A stretch of 64,000 bases of DNA from contig JANYCU010000051.1 of the NCBI GenBank assembly GCA_025360125.1, positions 1 through 64,000 of the forward strand, given 5' to 3'. The DNA comes from Armatimonadota bacterium. GTDB lineage: Bacteria > Armatimonadota > Fimbriimonadia > Fimbriimonadales > Fimbriimonadaceae. Positions within the stretch are counted from its first letter, which is position 1. Every line of letters starts with the position of its first letter. The position numbers and the translations under genes are program-made. The notes below the pieces were generated by a model. The model saw only the letters and a list, made by a program, of their open reading frames with translations. It did not search any database and was not told the DNA's origin. Positions 9,101 through 16,430 of the stretch are shown one piece after another.

Positions 9101-9314
9101 CACCTTCACGGGTATCCAGGCGTAATCCAGCCAAAACCGTTTTCGGATCGTGACCATGACAAGCTAAACACTTATCAACGATAGGACGAATGTCGCGATT
9201 GAAGTCAATTTTCTTCTTCGCCTTAACTACCTTCGAACCTGAAGGCAAGGCATAGAGACCCGTTGCAAGAATCGTAATTGAACCAAAAACTAGGAGGTGC
9301 CGACCGAGCGCCAT
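6156..9314 (-). CDS. Planctomycete-type cytochrome c / DUF1549 / LamG / DUF1553 protein
   Basis: A 1052-residue exported protein. Order of parts: signal peptide (1-22); PSCyt1 haem-binding segment with CLACH at 49-53; DUF1549 (PSCyt2) about 155-365, which includes a second haem-like site AGCARCHDHKYDPL; a LamG/concanavalin-like insertion about 435-640 (FSYSLWIYSEDGNGS, KIGRRTGGDFF); and DUF1553 (PSD1) about 735-1000, with NRMWERLFGVGLV and TPLQALNMLND. The architecture is common in Planctomycetes, Verrucomicrobia and Armatimonadota, where such proteins have been suggested to act in polysaccharide breakdown. It forms a zero-gap operon with the DUF1501 gene downstream. Confidence 0.9.
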   Translation of the reverse strand: MALGRHLLVFGSITILATGLYALPSGSKVVKAKKKIDFNRDIRPIVDKCLACHGHDPKTVLAGLRLDTREGATKKLADGRAAIVPGNPGKSEMMRRVLTTNQNDIMPPPSSHKILSADEKSLLKVWILEGAEYKQHWAFVAPVRMAPPVTKLKTWAKTPIDSFVLATLEENHLKPSPEADKRTLIRRVSLDLTGIPPTPAEVSAFMSDKSPKAYEKVVDRLLASPRYGERMAMDWLDYARFADTNGYQGDWQRFQWRWRDWVIDAFNSGMPYDQFTIKQLAGDLLPNATTDDRVATGFNRNHRINTEGGVIAEEWRVENVIDRVETTSDTWLGLTAGCARCHDHKYDPLTQKEFYSMYSYFNNVPESGTGEERPVNHPPVVKAPDAVQAAAMRDYDSKLGQLNARLQAFGQKNSAEIANWKVDPKELPALPGRVASYQFGKQPKAANGNIAPPQYMGEAKDAPGRMNGSVMVSEKGYVDLGQVADFDGQKPFSYSLWIYSEDGNGSPVSKMDSPQMYQGWDLFIQGGKPAFHLISAWPDRAMKITSRATMRNKTWNQITVTYDGSGKAEGARIYVNGVDSGSDTEANSLMGSTRTKASCKIGRRTGGDFFRGQVEDLEFYDRALQRSEVEHNSTMLAAAGILALPAEKRTADQTKLLIRLWSRDHDKEYRAVDDEIDVTRQKRDMLDGQISTVMVMEEMAKPRQAFVLVRGQYDHKGENVSMSTPSFLPPLPKGVPNNRLGLAKWLVDPSNPLTGRVTVNRMWERLFGVGLVETSEDFGTRASFPSHPELLDWLATEMIRLKWNQKALWKEMVTSATYRQSSKVTPELVKLDPQNRLIARGPRFRLTAEVLRDQAMFFGNMLTEKLGGPSVRPYQPDGVWDEMNVYGNLKNYKHDMDENLHRRSLYTIWKRTAAPPNMTLFDMSTRETCRVRRARTDTPLQALNMLNDVTYVEAARALGVRMLLEGGKSTDSKLKYAFRVVLSRDPSAQEQRILTSGLARRLAHYQSHKADAEKLISQGDFKNPASVDVATLAAYTLVASTILNLDETITKE

Positions 9315-9391
9315 AGAAGCGTAGGTTACCCCTGAGGCATAAATTTGGTTCCTCTTTTTACGGGTTGGTCGTATATAACGTACAAGAAAAT

Positions 9392-9416
9392 GTCCCCGCG
9401 AAACGTTTGCGGGGAC
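9392..9416 (-). terminator. Rho-independent terminator after the NTF2-like gene
   Basis: The inverted repeat GTCCCCGC ... GCGGGGAC (8-bp stem, 9-base loop) lies ten bases past the stop codon of the minus-strand gene ending at 9426. On that strand it is followed by ATTTTCTTGT. Confidence 0.75.
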
Positions 9417-9425
9417 AGCCTGACT

Positions 9426-9905
9426 CTAGCCTTTGCCTTGGAGTTTGCCCTTCTTCGTCTTCGGCATCGTCACGTCGAACTTGGAATCCACGGTTTTAAC
9501 CATAACCCACTGCTTATTGACCATTTTCCATGTGTCAACGCAGACTTCGTGGACCACGGTTGTTCCGCCAGCCCCTTTCAGGTTCACCACCAAGTCGGTC
9601 CCAACGTCGACCATGCCATCATGCTTCTTTGAGCTCAAGAATTTTTCCGTAACCGTGGCGCTCTTGTTCGCAGCAAAGAGCGGCTTGACACCGGCCAAGA
9701 ACTCTTTTCGATCTGCAGATTTGCCAGATGGGTCAACATTTACAAAATCTTTCGCGAAGAAACCTTCAAACTTAGTGAAGTTGAGGGATTTCATCACCGA
9801 GTGAAGGCTCATGTATCGTGCGTGGATTTCGAGTGGAACAGTTGCCGCAAATGACGCTGCAGTCGATCCAATTACGACTGCTGAAAGAATGATTTTAATA
9901 TTCAT
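9426..9905 (-). CDS. Secreted NTF2-like (SnoaL-fold) protein
   Basis: A 159-residue exported protein with a signal peptide ending near SFAA and a mature part resembling the NTF2-like superfamily (DUF4440/SnoaL): an N-terminal helix with HSVMKSLNFTKFEGFFAKDFV, then a curved sheet ending in DTWKMVNKQWVMVKTVDSKF. No catalytic set can be assigned. The start at 9905 is favoured by GAGGGGGA five bases upstream. The Lys-rich tail (PKTKKGKLQGKG) is unusual. Directly upstream lies what appears to be a decayed relative of the same gene. Confidence 0.7.
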   Translation of the reverse strand: MNIKIILSAVVIGSTAASFAATVPLEIHARYMSLHSVMKSLNFTKFEGFFAKDFVNVDPSGKSADRKEFLAGVKPLFAANKSATVTEKFLSSKKHDGMVDVGTDLVVNLKGAGGTTVVHEVCVDTWKMVNKQWVMVKTVDSKFDVTMPKTKKGKLQGKG

Positions 9906-9923
9906 AGTTTTCCCCCTCACAAC

Positions 9924-10230
9924 TCAAGTCCGTGAGATTCCCTTATGAAACCACGGAAACATGAATAAGTCAACGAAATTCAATGAACAATGACTTAAAC
10001 CTAAGTCGTGCTTTCCTGCTTTGCCCGGCTGCAATGGCTGGGCCGATCCACTTGGTTTGACTTTCGTCGTCTTCATTCCGCTTACCAACACGCTTCCATC
10101 CGAGATCTTGGTTTTGACCATCAGCCATTACTTGCCAACGAACCCCGCGTCTTTTGCATACACTTTCATGAAAACAGCTTGGTTCACTCATTTCGCCGCC
10201 AAAGCAATGCTGTTATATTGCAACTTAGCC
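9924..10230 (-). pseudogene. Decayed relative of the NTF2-like gene
   Basis: The minus strand encodes GK-stop-WLMVKTKISDGS followed by LVSGMKTTKVKPSGSAQPLQ, which lines up with KQWVMVKT...MPKTKKGKLQ at the C-terminus of the neighbouring gene, with a stop codon where a Gln would be expected. Upstream in the same frame another stop follows AAK. No intact start or N-terminal half is visible. I read it as the remains of a tandem duplicate. The similarity is short, so the call is tentative. Confidence 0.45.
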
Positions 10231-10387
10231 ACCTCCGGAACGGCTACTGTTTAAGCTGGGTTCGCAGAGACAATAGTGACAAATCCAATAGTGACTCGAC
10301 AATTCATGATTCCAACTTTTGCCCTATCTCAGGCTTATAATGTCAAATCGTCATTCATTCGCCGAAGTTCCAAAATAGCTCTGCCTT

Positions 10388-11248
10388 CTATTTGTCCCCG
10401 TCCACGACCTCAAACATCTTCCGAAGACGTTCTTTCTCGTCCCGTTCCTTCTCCCTGGCCCGAACCTCGTCTAGGTAGGCGCCGCTTCGCTCTTCTTCAT
10501 GCTTCTTATCCGCCAGCAATTGGTGCTTAGCTTTCCGATCATCAAACGCTTCTCGAAATCTTATTCCGCCCGAACTAAGCAGAGTCATCACCGAGCTAAA
10601 GATGCCCATGATACCGAATAAGAAAATGAACTTCTGGCCACTCCAAACCGAATAGAGCAAAACAATTGGTGAAACGATTAACCCGATGTGGCCAACAAGT
10701 CGGGTTGACTTGAGAAACGTCATTTTTCGATTCAGAATCGCTTGAAGCGAGTTGCCACCATCAAACGGGAAACTTGGAATGAGGTTCAAAACACCCATCG
10801 TGACATTGAAAGTCCCAAGGTAGTCAATCAGTAAAACTTGGATGCTTACTTCATTTGCACTGCCATTATCCCCAACAACATAGGCAATTCCATGACAAAG
10901 GTAGCCCAAAGCAAATGTCGCCGCTGGACCCGCCAAGGAAATCATCAAGGCCTGAGTTGGATTTCGAGATCCGCTCGATGTGGCGAATCCGCCAAAACCA
11001 TGGAGCATGATCGAAAGCCCAGTTAGCTTAAAACGCTTCGCCACCAACGCATGTCCAAGTTCGTGAATGAGAATCGACAAGATAACCAAGATTACGAACT
11101 CGACCGTGTGGGGAATGTCGATGAAATGGCGGTTCATCACCGGCCATAAAAAGAAAATCAGCGTGATGTGAATGCTGATCGGAATCTTGAACAACTTGCC
11201 GACGCGCACCGACCAGTCGAGAATATTGTTAAGCTTGGAGAAATCCAT
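10388..11248 (-). CDS. M50 site-2-type membrane zinc metalloprotease
   Basis: A 286-residue integral membrane peptidase of family M50 (site-2 protease, SpoIVFB/Rip-like group). The zinc ligands are HELGH (H62, E63, H66) in the second hydrophobic segment and Asp163 in NLIPSFPFDGGNSLQAI, the family's second motif. About five membrane segments are predicted by eye. There is no CBS or PDZ domain; the C-terminus (residues 235-286) is a highly charged, probably coiled tail. Such proteases cut substrates within membranes, but no substrate gene is adjacent. It is transcribed divergently from the RidA gene. Confidence 0.88.
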   Translation of the reverse strand: MDFSKLNNILDWSVRVGKLFKIPISIHITLIFFLWPVMNRHFIDIPHTVEFVILVILSILIHELGHALVAKRFKLTGLSIMLHGFGGFATSSGSRNPTQALMISLAGPAATFALGYLCHGIAYVVGDNGSANEVSIQVLLIDYLGTFNVTMGVLNLIPSFPFDGGNSLQAILNRKMTFLKSTRLVGHIGLIVSPIVLLYSVWSGQKFIFLFGIMGIFSSVMTLLSSGGIRFREAFDDRKAKHQLLADKKHEEERSGAYLDEVRAREKERDEKERLRKMFEVVDGDK

Positions 11249-11336
11249 AAGGTGGTCGCCAGGAACGTCCTAATTATAGGCGACCGGAAGGGATTCTCAA
11301 GCCAAAGGCTAGCTCCTCGGTACAATTGGACAAAAT

Positions 11337-11726
11337 ATGTCAGGTTACGAGACACTCCATTCCGCGTCCGCACCACCCGCCCTCGGACCCTATTGTCCAA
11401 TGATCCGCACCGGAAACATGATCTGGGGTTCGGCCCTCGCTGGAGTCGATCCCGCCACCGGATCCCTCGTCGGCGATAGGCCTTACTTGCAGACTCAACA
11501 AGCCCTAAAACTCATGCGAGAAATGCTCGAAGAAAACGGGTCCGACTTAAACCACGTCGTCAGCATGACAATCTTCCTCAAAGACATGGCCGACTTCCCC
11601 GAACTCAATCGAGCCTTCATCGAAGCTTTTGGCGACCACAAACCAACGCGCTCCGTCGTCTCCGTCATCGATGTCCCCAAACAGGGCGCGCTGCTCACCA
11701 TGAACTTCGTCGCGGTAATAATTTAG
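11337..11726 (+). CDS. ridA: RidA/YjgF family enamine-imine deaminase
   Basis: A 129-residue RidA-family protein, a trimeric deaminase that hydrolyses reactive enamines and imines made by PLP enzymes. The conserved end TRSVVSVIDVPKQGALLTMN holds the substrate-binding Arg105 and the usual C-terminal strand; GPYCPMIRTGNMIWGSA is the typical N-terminal motif. Length is normal. The ATG overlaps the end of the preceding intergenic sequence without an obvious strong ribosome site. A PLP-dependent transsulfuration enzyme is encoded 16 kb away, but there is no operon link. Confidence 0.9.
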   Translation: MSGYETLHSASAPPALGPYCPMIRTGNMIWGSALAGVDPATGSLVGDRPYLQTQQALKLMREMLEENGSDLNHVVSMTIFLKDMADFPELNRAFIEAFGDHKPTRSVVSVIDVPKQGALLTMNFVAVII

Positions 11727-11778
11727 TTGCTTAGCGTCCTCAAGGTAACTGTGCAGGAAAGGATTTTTTACTCTAATT

Positions 11779-11829
11779 AAGGGGTGGCCTGTTTAACCGA
11801 CCATCTGCGGAGCTGCGAGTTTAAGCAGG
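11779..11829. repeat. Interspersed repeat, family B
   Basis: Sequence AAGGGGTGGCCTGTTTAACC followed by GACCATCTGCG and a GAGTTTAAGC end. A second copy starts at 17299. The half-sites (TTAA-CGACC-TCTGCG-CAGCTGCGAGT-TTAA) form an imperfect palindrome that also recurs, more diverged, at 15541, 15718, 17440 and 17703. Confidence 0.6.
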
Positions 11830-11842
11830 AACTAGCGACGAC

Positions 11843-12400
11843 TCATTTGCTTAATGGCTTAAAAATACCTCTCGCCTGCAATGCCCGAAGATCCATGCGA
11901 AGGTCCTCATCGCGAGTCGACTTTCGCATCTTGCCGTGATCTCGGATGGCCATATGACCTCCATTTTCACCGCTCATAATTACGATCGATACCAAGCACG
12001 GAACAATCGGATGAATGCACAGAAACACAAGCGAGAATCTTCGAAACGAAGGTCGATGCTTTCGAAGCTCAATGTAAGCCAAGCTGGCTTCGCGGTCGCC
12101 ACCGATCGCTGCAAGCCGATAGGGCCGAAGGTCCCTACCAAACTTTCCAGCGAGTATCAGAGTCGAAGTCATCGCCCAAGCGCCAACCAAAGATAGGATG
12201 ACCAACACAAGCCATGGGACTAGGCCATTCGAGGCAAAAGTAAATGTCCACAAAAAGAAATAAAGGGATGGGAAAATCCAAAAAGGCACAGTCAAAGCCA
12301 CCAAAATCGTCGTAACAATGAGCGGATGAGTCAATTCTCTCCGCATGGCCCGCCAAGCGTCCCGCTTATCAACCTTCAAAGTGACCGGATCGCTGGTCAT
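11843..12400 (-). CDS. Hypothetical membrane protein with about three membrane segments
   Basis: A 185-residue protein I do not recognise. Hydrophobic segments lie near residues 27-50 (PLIVTTILVALTVPFWIF), 58-85 (GLVPWLVLVILSLVGAW) and 130-150 (RFSLVFLCIHPIVPCLV). The N-terminal 25 residues and C-terminal 40 residues are charged and soluble (DPVTLKVDKRDAWRAMRREL; RMDLRALQARGIF). It is flanked by a repeat and by a broken HNH gene, with no operon partner. Confidence 0.6.
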   Translation of the reverse strand: MTSDPVTLKVDKRDAWRAMRRELTHPLIVTTILVALTVPFWIFPSLYFFLWTFTFASNGLVPWLVLVILSLVGAWAMTSTLILAGKFGRDLRPYRLAAIGGDREASLAYIELRKHRPSFRRFSLVFLCIHPIVPCLVSIVIMSGENGGHMAIRDHGKMRKSTRDEDLRMDLRALQARGIFKPLSK

Positions 12401-12418
12401 ATCTCAATATACAACGTT

Positions 12419-13075
12419 TCACGGACTTACGTTTCGAGCCTTCACATACTCCCGCCAGTCCCAGTTCTCTGCATCATCGCATACCCGAATCGCATCTTCC
12501 GCCCAAACCCGAGCCACCAACACATCCAATCGCCCCAAAAACGCCGAACTACTCCGAAACGCAAGGTCCGAGTACAACTTGGTCCTATTGCAAAACGCGC
12601 ACACGGCGCGCAAATTGATCGGCCTGTTTCAGCCACTACCCGAGTGGTCAATCGTGGTCGCCTTTGCCCCGCACTGCTGGCACTTGCCCCCTTCCCGCTC
12701 AATCACTTTCAGCCGAACTTTAGGTGGAACCAGCACGTCTCGACGAGGATATCCTCCGCCTAACACATACCAAAGTTTCTGCCCCAAGGCCGCCTGCTTG
12801 TCTGGAATCGCAATCGAACCCTCCCGAACCGCACTCCGAAATTGACGAACAAAAGCCGCACCCTCCCGACATTCATCCGAGCAATAGGGACTTCGAATCG
12901 ATTCAACCATCGAACCACAATTGGGGCATGATGAAGGACTTGGCGCGATCAACTCACCCTCATTAAAATCACGCCCGACAAGTAGAGACAGCACCGCACG
13001 AGTTTGTTCTTCGATGTCTGATCCAACATCGAGCGACGGCAAATCCGGAAGTATGTTGCCAAACTTCTCCGTCAT
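12419..13075 (-). pseudogene. HNH endonuclease gene interrupted by an in-frame TGA
   Basis: From the ATG at 13075 the frame encodes an N-terminal part with a Cys4 zinc finger (CPNCGS ... YCSDEC) and then the beginning of an HNH domain (CQQCGAKATTIDHSGSG). It stops at a TGA (12631-12629) and continues in the same frame with NRPINLRAVCAFCNRTK, exactly the second half of the HNH motif, to 12419. Members of this family encode the two parts as one protein of about 218 residues. A single-base change of the TGA would restore it. GGGAAGGGCGGTA precedes the ATG at 13075, which is why I choose that start over 13090. The N-terminal product alone would lack the catalytic second His/Asn and the second CxxC. 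A sequencing error is also possible. Confidence 0.75.
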
Positions 13076-13190
13076 TACCGCCCTTCCCATAACCTACTAT
13101 TGTATCGCCAGAGAGTCAAATCGTATGACTGCTTACTGCCAGATCCAACATTTCCGTGAGTGAGAGTCCCCGTTGGTGTGAACCTGTGCT

Positions 13191-13832
13191 CTATTTCTTC
13201 GTTGGTTTAGCCCAGTCATAAAGGGCTCGGCTCATCGCAATTTGAACCGCTCGCTCTTCATGAGGTGCGGCAGGACCACCGCTAACGGCCGAGACAAGTG
13301 GTGTAACTAAAACGTCGCCAGCGATTTTCAGAGCGCCGTCCTTCTCATCGCTTCTTCCTTGAACATCAAGTTTCTCGTAAACGGTGGTTCCGGTGGCAAC
13401 ATCTAATACGTAGACGCTGAGGGTTGCAGTTGATATTGTTTTCGGCCCGAGGTTAACCCAAATGCTTCGAGTGTGCCAAGAGACCGAGCCGCACAAGACA
13501 AAATTCGCGTTTACGGAACGGCCGTATTCCACCAATGTTTCCCGACTAGATGGATGACCAATGGTCGGTAATCTTCGATCCGTTCGTCGCCACTCTGAGC
13601 TTGAAGTATCCCCCGGTACGACATCATATCCCGCCTTCTTTGCGATTTCGCTAGCACTGCGGTGAACGGAGGCCTTCGCACTGTCGGTTGACTTGTCAAG
13701 TGCCCAAGGATAGGCGACAACCGTTCCCAGTTTATGTTCGCTGTTTCGCTCCTGAGCGAAGCTCGGCGTAGGGGCAGCAGCAAGGGCAATTGCCGCTGCT
13801 ATCATAGTTGCAGAAAAAATTCGGTATTTCAT
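13191..13832 (-). CDS. Hypothetical secreted protein
   Basis: A 213-residue exported protein (signal peptide ending PSFAQ). The body alternates strands and helices: LGTVVAYPWALD, ASEIAKKAGYDVVPG, YGRSVNANFVLCGSVSWHT, TATLSVYVLDVATGTTVYEKLDVQG. This succession (a value fetched by name, then compared with a status such as metabolic cost) resembles the CsgG/TolB-N or DUF799-like fold, in which a family member senses or binds at the envelope, but I cannot assign it. It stands alone between the broken HNH gene and a small hypothetical gene. Confidence 0.6.
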   Translation of the reverse strand: MKYRIFSATMIAAAIALAAAPTPSFAQERNSEHKLGTVVAYPWALDKSTDSAKASVHRSASEIAKKAGYDVVPGDTSSSEWRRTDRRLPTIGHPSSRETLVEYGRSVNANFVLCGSVSWHTRSIWVNLGPKTISTATLSVYVLDVATGTTVYEKLDVQGRSDEKDGALKIAGDVLVTPLVSAVSGGPAAPHEERAVQIAMSRALYDWAKPTKK

Positions 13833-13978
13833 TTGTTAGTCTCCTCATTGATCGGGACATTCCGAATCAAGTTCTCTAATGGTTCTAACTCCGATTAGCC
13901 GAGGAGCATCGCGGCGGCCAAAAGAATTGAGGCTAATGGCCGTGGAAGTTTGACTTTGAGAATCGTTGCAGATAGAAT

Positions 13979-14293
13979 TTGTTCGTGAAGAAGCTTAAGG
14001 CGTACGTACCACCAAAGGTCGTTGACCAAATAGGCATTTCTCAGTTCAGCCGAACAGAATTTGACCTTTTGAAGCAAACTTCGAAAGATCGAGATGGTCT
14101 CGACGATAACTATGAGGAATATGTTGCTAACGTTGCAAATGTAAAAAGGAACATGAAAAAAATGGGATTTGAAACAGTTGATGTTCCACTGACCGTCGCT
14201 GAGATTGAAAACTTTTGCCAAACCAATGGCCTTGAAAATATTGGTGCAACGCGTGCTCAAATAGTTCAAATGAAATTATCCGGACAACTTTAA
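13979..14293 (+). CDS. Small hypothetical protein
   Basis: About 104 residues from a TTG at 13979, or 102 from the GTG at 13985 (which begins KKLKAYVPPK). The product is charged and predicted helical (RTEFDLLKQTSKDRDGLDDN, YEEYVANVANVKRNMKKMGF), with the base composition of a real gene rather than repeat. It has no recognisable family. The last four bases overlap the 3' end of the convergent beta-helix gene. There is no clear ribosome site, so the start and even the gene itself are uncertain. Confidence 0.5.
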   Translation: MFVKKLKAYVPPKVVDQIGISQFSRTEFDLLKQTSKDRDGLDDNYEEYVANVANVKRNMKKMGFETVDVPLTVAEIENFCQTNGLENIGATRAQIVQMKLSGQL

Positions 14294-15507
14294 TGTCTCA
14301 GTCTTGGCCCTACCTCAGCACTTGGCTCGAAATCCGGGGTCATGGAGATCAACATTTCGTCGCCATCAAGCCATGTAAAGGTCGGCAATTCTTGCGTTGC
14401 CGTGGCCGCGCTTCGACGATAAGTGGGCAGCACAAGTCCCAAAAGGTCTGTTCGCTTTGTCGCTGTCGAATTAGTCCCGCCCAATGAACCATAGCCTGGA
14501 CTCAGATGGTTGCTTGTTGCAAATATTTTTGGACTTGTACCAACCCAATCCCATAGCTGGACCGTGCTTTGCTCGCTATTCAAAAAGATATTTCGGTCAG
14601 CAATTACTTTGTCAGTCCTGCCAGTTATAGACAGCATTGGCGAAGAAAACGGAGTGACAATGGTATTCAGGAACAGAAAGATATTGCCAACCCGGGTTCC
14701 TTTTTCCTGACCAAAGTGAATTACGCCGCGATTGCCAAGACACTGAGGGTCCTTAACGATTCGATTGCCGATGAGCACCGCGTTGGAATTCGGTCTCGTC
14801 GTATCCCATGCCTCGGGAAGGTCTATTTCGCGGTTAACGGCATCATGAATAAAGCAGCCGATGATCTCAATATAGTGCGCACGACTCTTGACGTTATGGC
14901 CCGTCGTCGAGTTGCGAATCTCGCAATGCAAGAGCGTTGCACTAGTGCCGCCCAGATACAAATTGTGGTTATAACCAGGATCCTTCATATTGCCGTTACG
15001 CTCAATTAAGCAATACTCAATTCGCTGATTGGAACCCGCTTTCGCGTCACCTGCCTTCCCGTTCGACATAATTCCCATGTCGTTGTCGTGAATGATGCAA
15101 TCACTGACCATGACATCGTTCGCGCCCTGGATTCGAACCCCCGCGCCATTAAAACTCAAATTATGCGAGCCAGATAAATTGAGATTCTCGATCTTCGAAC
15201 CAGTCCCGCTTGGGTCAATTTGGAAAATCGCCCTTGGCACCGAACCCGAACCCGAATAGTCAAAGCCATCTCCCTTAACCTCAACTGGCTTTTGCCCAAC
15301 TCCGCGTATCGTCAACAAAGGGGTCCGAACCCGAACCGCCGTCTTTACGTACCCGTCTGGACTCGGAAAAACCGAAATGACATCCCCGCTCTTTGCCAGA
15401 TCAACCGCGTCCTCAATTCGCGCAAATTGCTTCCCCGGCCCAACTTCCCAAACCTTGCCCCGATCAATTTGACTAAAAACCGTCAACGCAATTATCGAGG
15501 TAAGCAT
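14290..15507 (-). CDS. Secreted right-handed parallel beta-helix protein
   Basis: A 405-residue exported protein of the pectin-lyase-like fold. A short signal peptide (LTSIIALTVFSQ) is followed by GPGKQFARIEDAVDLAKSGD, the standard entry of beta-helix proteins, and then many short coils with Asn/Gly ladder motifs (GAGVRIQGANDVMVSDCIIH, NGNMKDPGYNHNLYLGG, IFLFLNTIVT). This architecture is shared by polysaccharide lyases, epimerases and bacterial adhesins; no lyase active site can be picked out. A second, truncated copy of its N-terminal 70 codons lies at 17800-17989, and the bases just upstream (15509-15520) match the end of a DUF1801 gene, so this gene took part in a segmental duplication. 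Confidence 0.8.
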   Translation of the reverse strand: MLTSIIALTVFSQIDRGKVWEVGPGKQFARIEDAVDLAKSGDVISVFPSPDGYVKTAVRVRTPLLTIRGVGQKPVEVKGDGFDYSGSGSVPRAIFQIDPSGTGSKIENLNLSGSHNLSFNGAGVRIQGANDVMVSDCIIHDNDMGIMSNGKAGDAKAGSNQRIEYCLIERNGNMKDPGYNHNLYLGGTSATLLHCEIRNSTTGHNVKSRAHYIEIIGCFIHDAVNREIDLPEAWDTTRPNSNAVLIGNRIVKDPQCLGNRGVIHFGQEKGTRVGNIFLFLNTIVTPFSSPMLSITGRTDKVIADRNIFLNSEQSTVQLWDWVGTSPKIFATSNHLSPGYGSLGGTNSTATKRTDLLGLVLPTYRRSAATATQELPTFTWLDGDEMLISMTPDFEPSAEVGPRLRH

Positions 15508-15540
15508 TTCTCAATCTTAGACGAAATCTCTACTCACTTG

Positions 15541-15674
15541 CTTAGCCGACCACTACGCAGTTGAGAGTCTAAGCATAATCGTGGCACTGGCTCCGACCTC
15601 TGCGTCGAATGGAGTGACGTCGCGAGGAACGAGTACAGACGGAAGCGGAATGACGCTGGGAGAAGCCAGTGTCT
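15541..15674. repeat. Composite repeat, family B palindrome plus family C hairpin, copy 1
   Basis: Begins CTTAGCCGACCACTACGCAG (family B half-palindrome) and runs on as GTGGCACTGGCTCCGACCTC to GCTGGGAGAAGCCAGTG. The ends ACTGGCT and AGCCAGT pair, so the family C part can fold into a long hairpin. Copies: 15718-15799 (partial) and 16233-16289 (inverted). Confidence 0.8.
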
Positions 15675-15717
15675 TAAATTTAGTAAAGATCAAAGGCGGG
15701 AACACTCTCGTGGCATG

Positions 15718-15799
15718 CTTAGCCGACCACTACGCAGTTGAGAGTCTAAGCATGTTCGTGGCACTTGCTCCGACCTCTGCGTCGAATGGAGTGACGTCT
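15718..15799. repeat. Composite repeat, copy 2 (partial)
   Basis: Same succession as 15541 (CTTAGCCGACCACTACGCAG, then GTGGCACTTGCTCCGACCTC and GTCGAATGGAGTGACGTC) but it stops before the second hairpin arm. The start-to-start distance from copy 1 is 177 bases. Confidence 0.8.
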
Positions 15800-16020
15800 T
15801 TCCGACTCATTCTAGCCGAAAAACCAAGAAATGTCGACTTCCGACCAATCATCTAAACGACCAAGGAAGAAATCTCCGACCGGCTGCCAACCATATTCGC
15901 CAGAAATGCAATCCATGCAACACCCTCCGCAGGCCTAGGTAGAAAATCGAATCCGTCCTAAGTCCGAGATTTCGAAGAAATCCCGGTTGTTACAACCGCC
16001 ATGATCGCAAAGCCAGACCT

Positions 16021-16135
16021 AAACCGCACCGTCAAATGCCGCCTGCAAAACCGAACACTCGATCTTCTTTATTTGCATCATCGCCTCCATCACCGCCTGA
16101 GACCTCGCCGGATTTTCGTCGCTTAACGTCAAAGT
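16021..16135 (-). pseudogene. 3' fragment of a VOC (PhnB-like) gene
   Basis: On the minus strand this encodes NPARSQAVMEAMMQIKKIEC followed by SVLQAAFDGA and a stop, nearly the same as the last 35 residues of the intact VOC gene at 18421-18879 (NPAKAQAVMGAMMQMKKIES, SVLQAAYDGA). The rest of the gene is missing and the frame upstream runs into unrelated sequence and a family C repeat. It is the 3' remnant of a duplicated gene. Confidence 0.85.
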
Positions 16136-16232
16136 AGTATCAAACCGATATGACAGACGACATAAATTGTCATCACATTCAAGAGTTCTGGTGTTAGAAT
16201 GCAGATAGGTCAAGATGAACGCAGTCTCCTTT

Positions 16233-16289
16233 CCACTGGCTTCTCCCAGCCTCACTTCGTTCAAGGCAGAGGTCGGAGCCAGTGCCACA
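16233..16289. repeat. Family C hairpin repeat, inverted copy
   Basis: Reverse complement of the family C repeat: CCACTGGCTTCTCCCAGC at the left and GAGGTCGGAGCCAGTGCCAC at the right, so oriented opposite to 15541. With that copy it brackets the VOC gene fragment. Confidence 0.8.
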
Positions 16290-16304
16290 CCAAGCTCACT
16301 CTTT

Positions 16305-16395
16305 TATGATAGATTTAACCCTGCCCACTAAGTGGCTCGCCATACCAAGCTTTCTGTCTATGATAGATCTAACCCCGCCCACAAAGTGGCTCGCC
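16305..16395. repeat. Tandem repeat, family D (two units, 54-base period)
   Basis: Two units reading TATGATAGATTTAACCCTGC then CCACTAAGTGGCTCGCC (16305-16341) and again at 16359-16395 with small changes. The core GCCCACnnAGTGGCtcGCC recurs at 17786 and, inverted, three times at 17197-17291 beyond the orphan gene. Confidence 0.85.
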
Positions 16396-16430
16396 CTAAG
16401 ATGCTTCATTACATCAACGACAGGTACATT

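Noticed and set aside
12629-12631. TGA in the HNH gene as a selenocysteine codon
   Set aside because: I see no downstream SECIS-like hairpin, no selenoprotein family fits, and the residues next to the TGA do not look like a redox site. A nonsense mutation or sequencing error is simpler.
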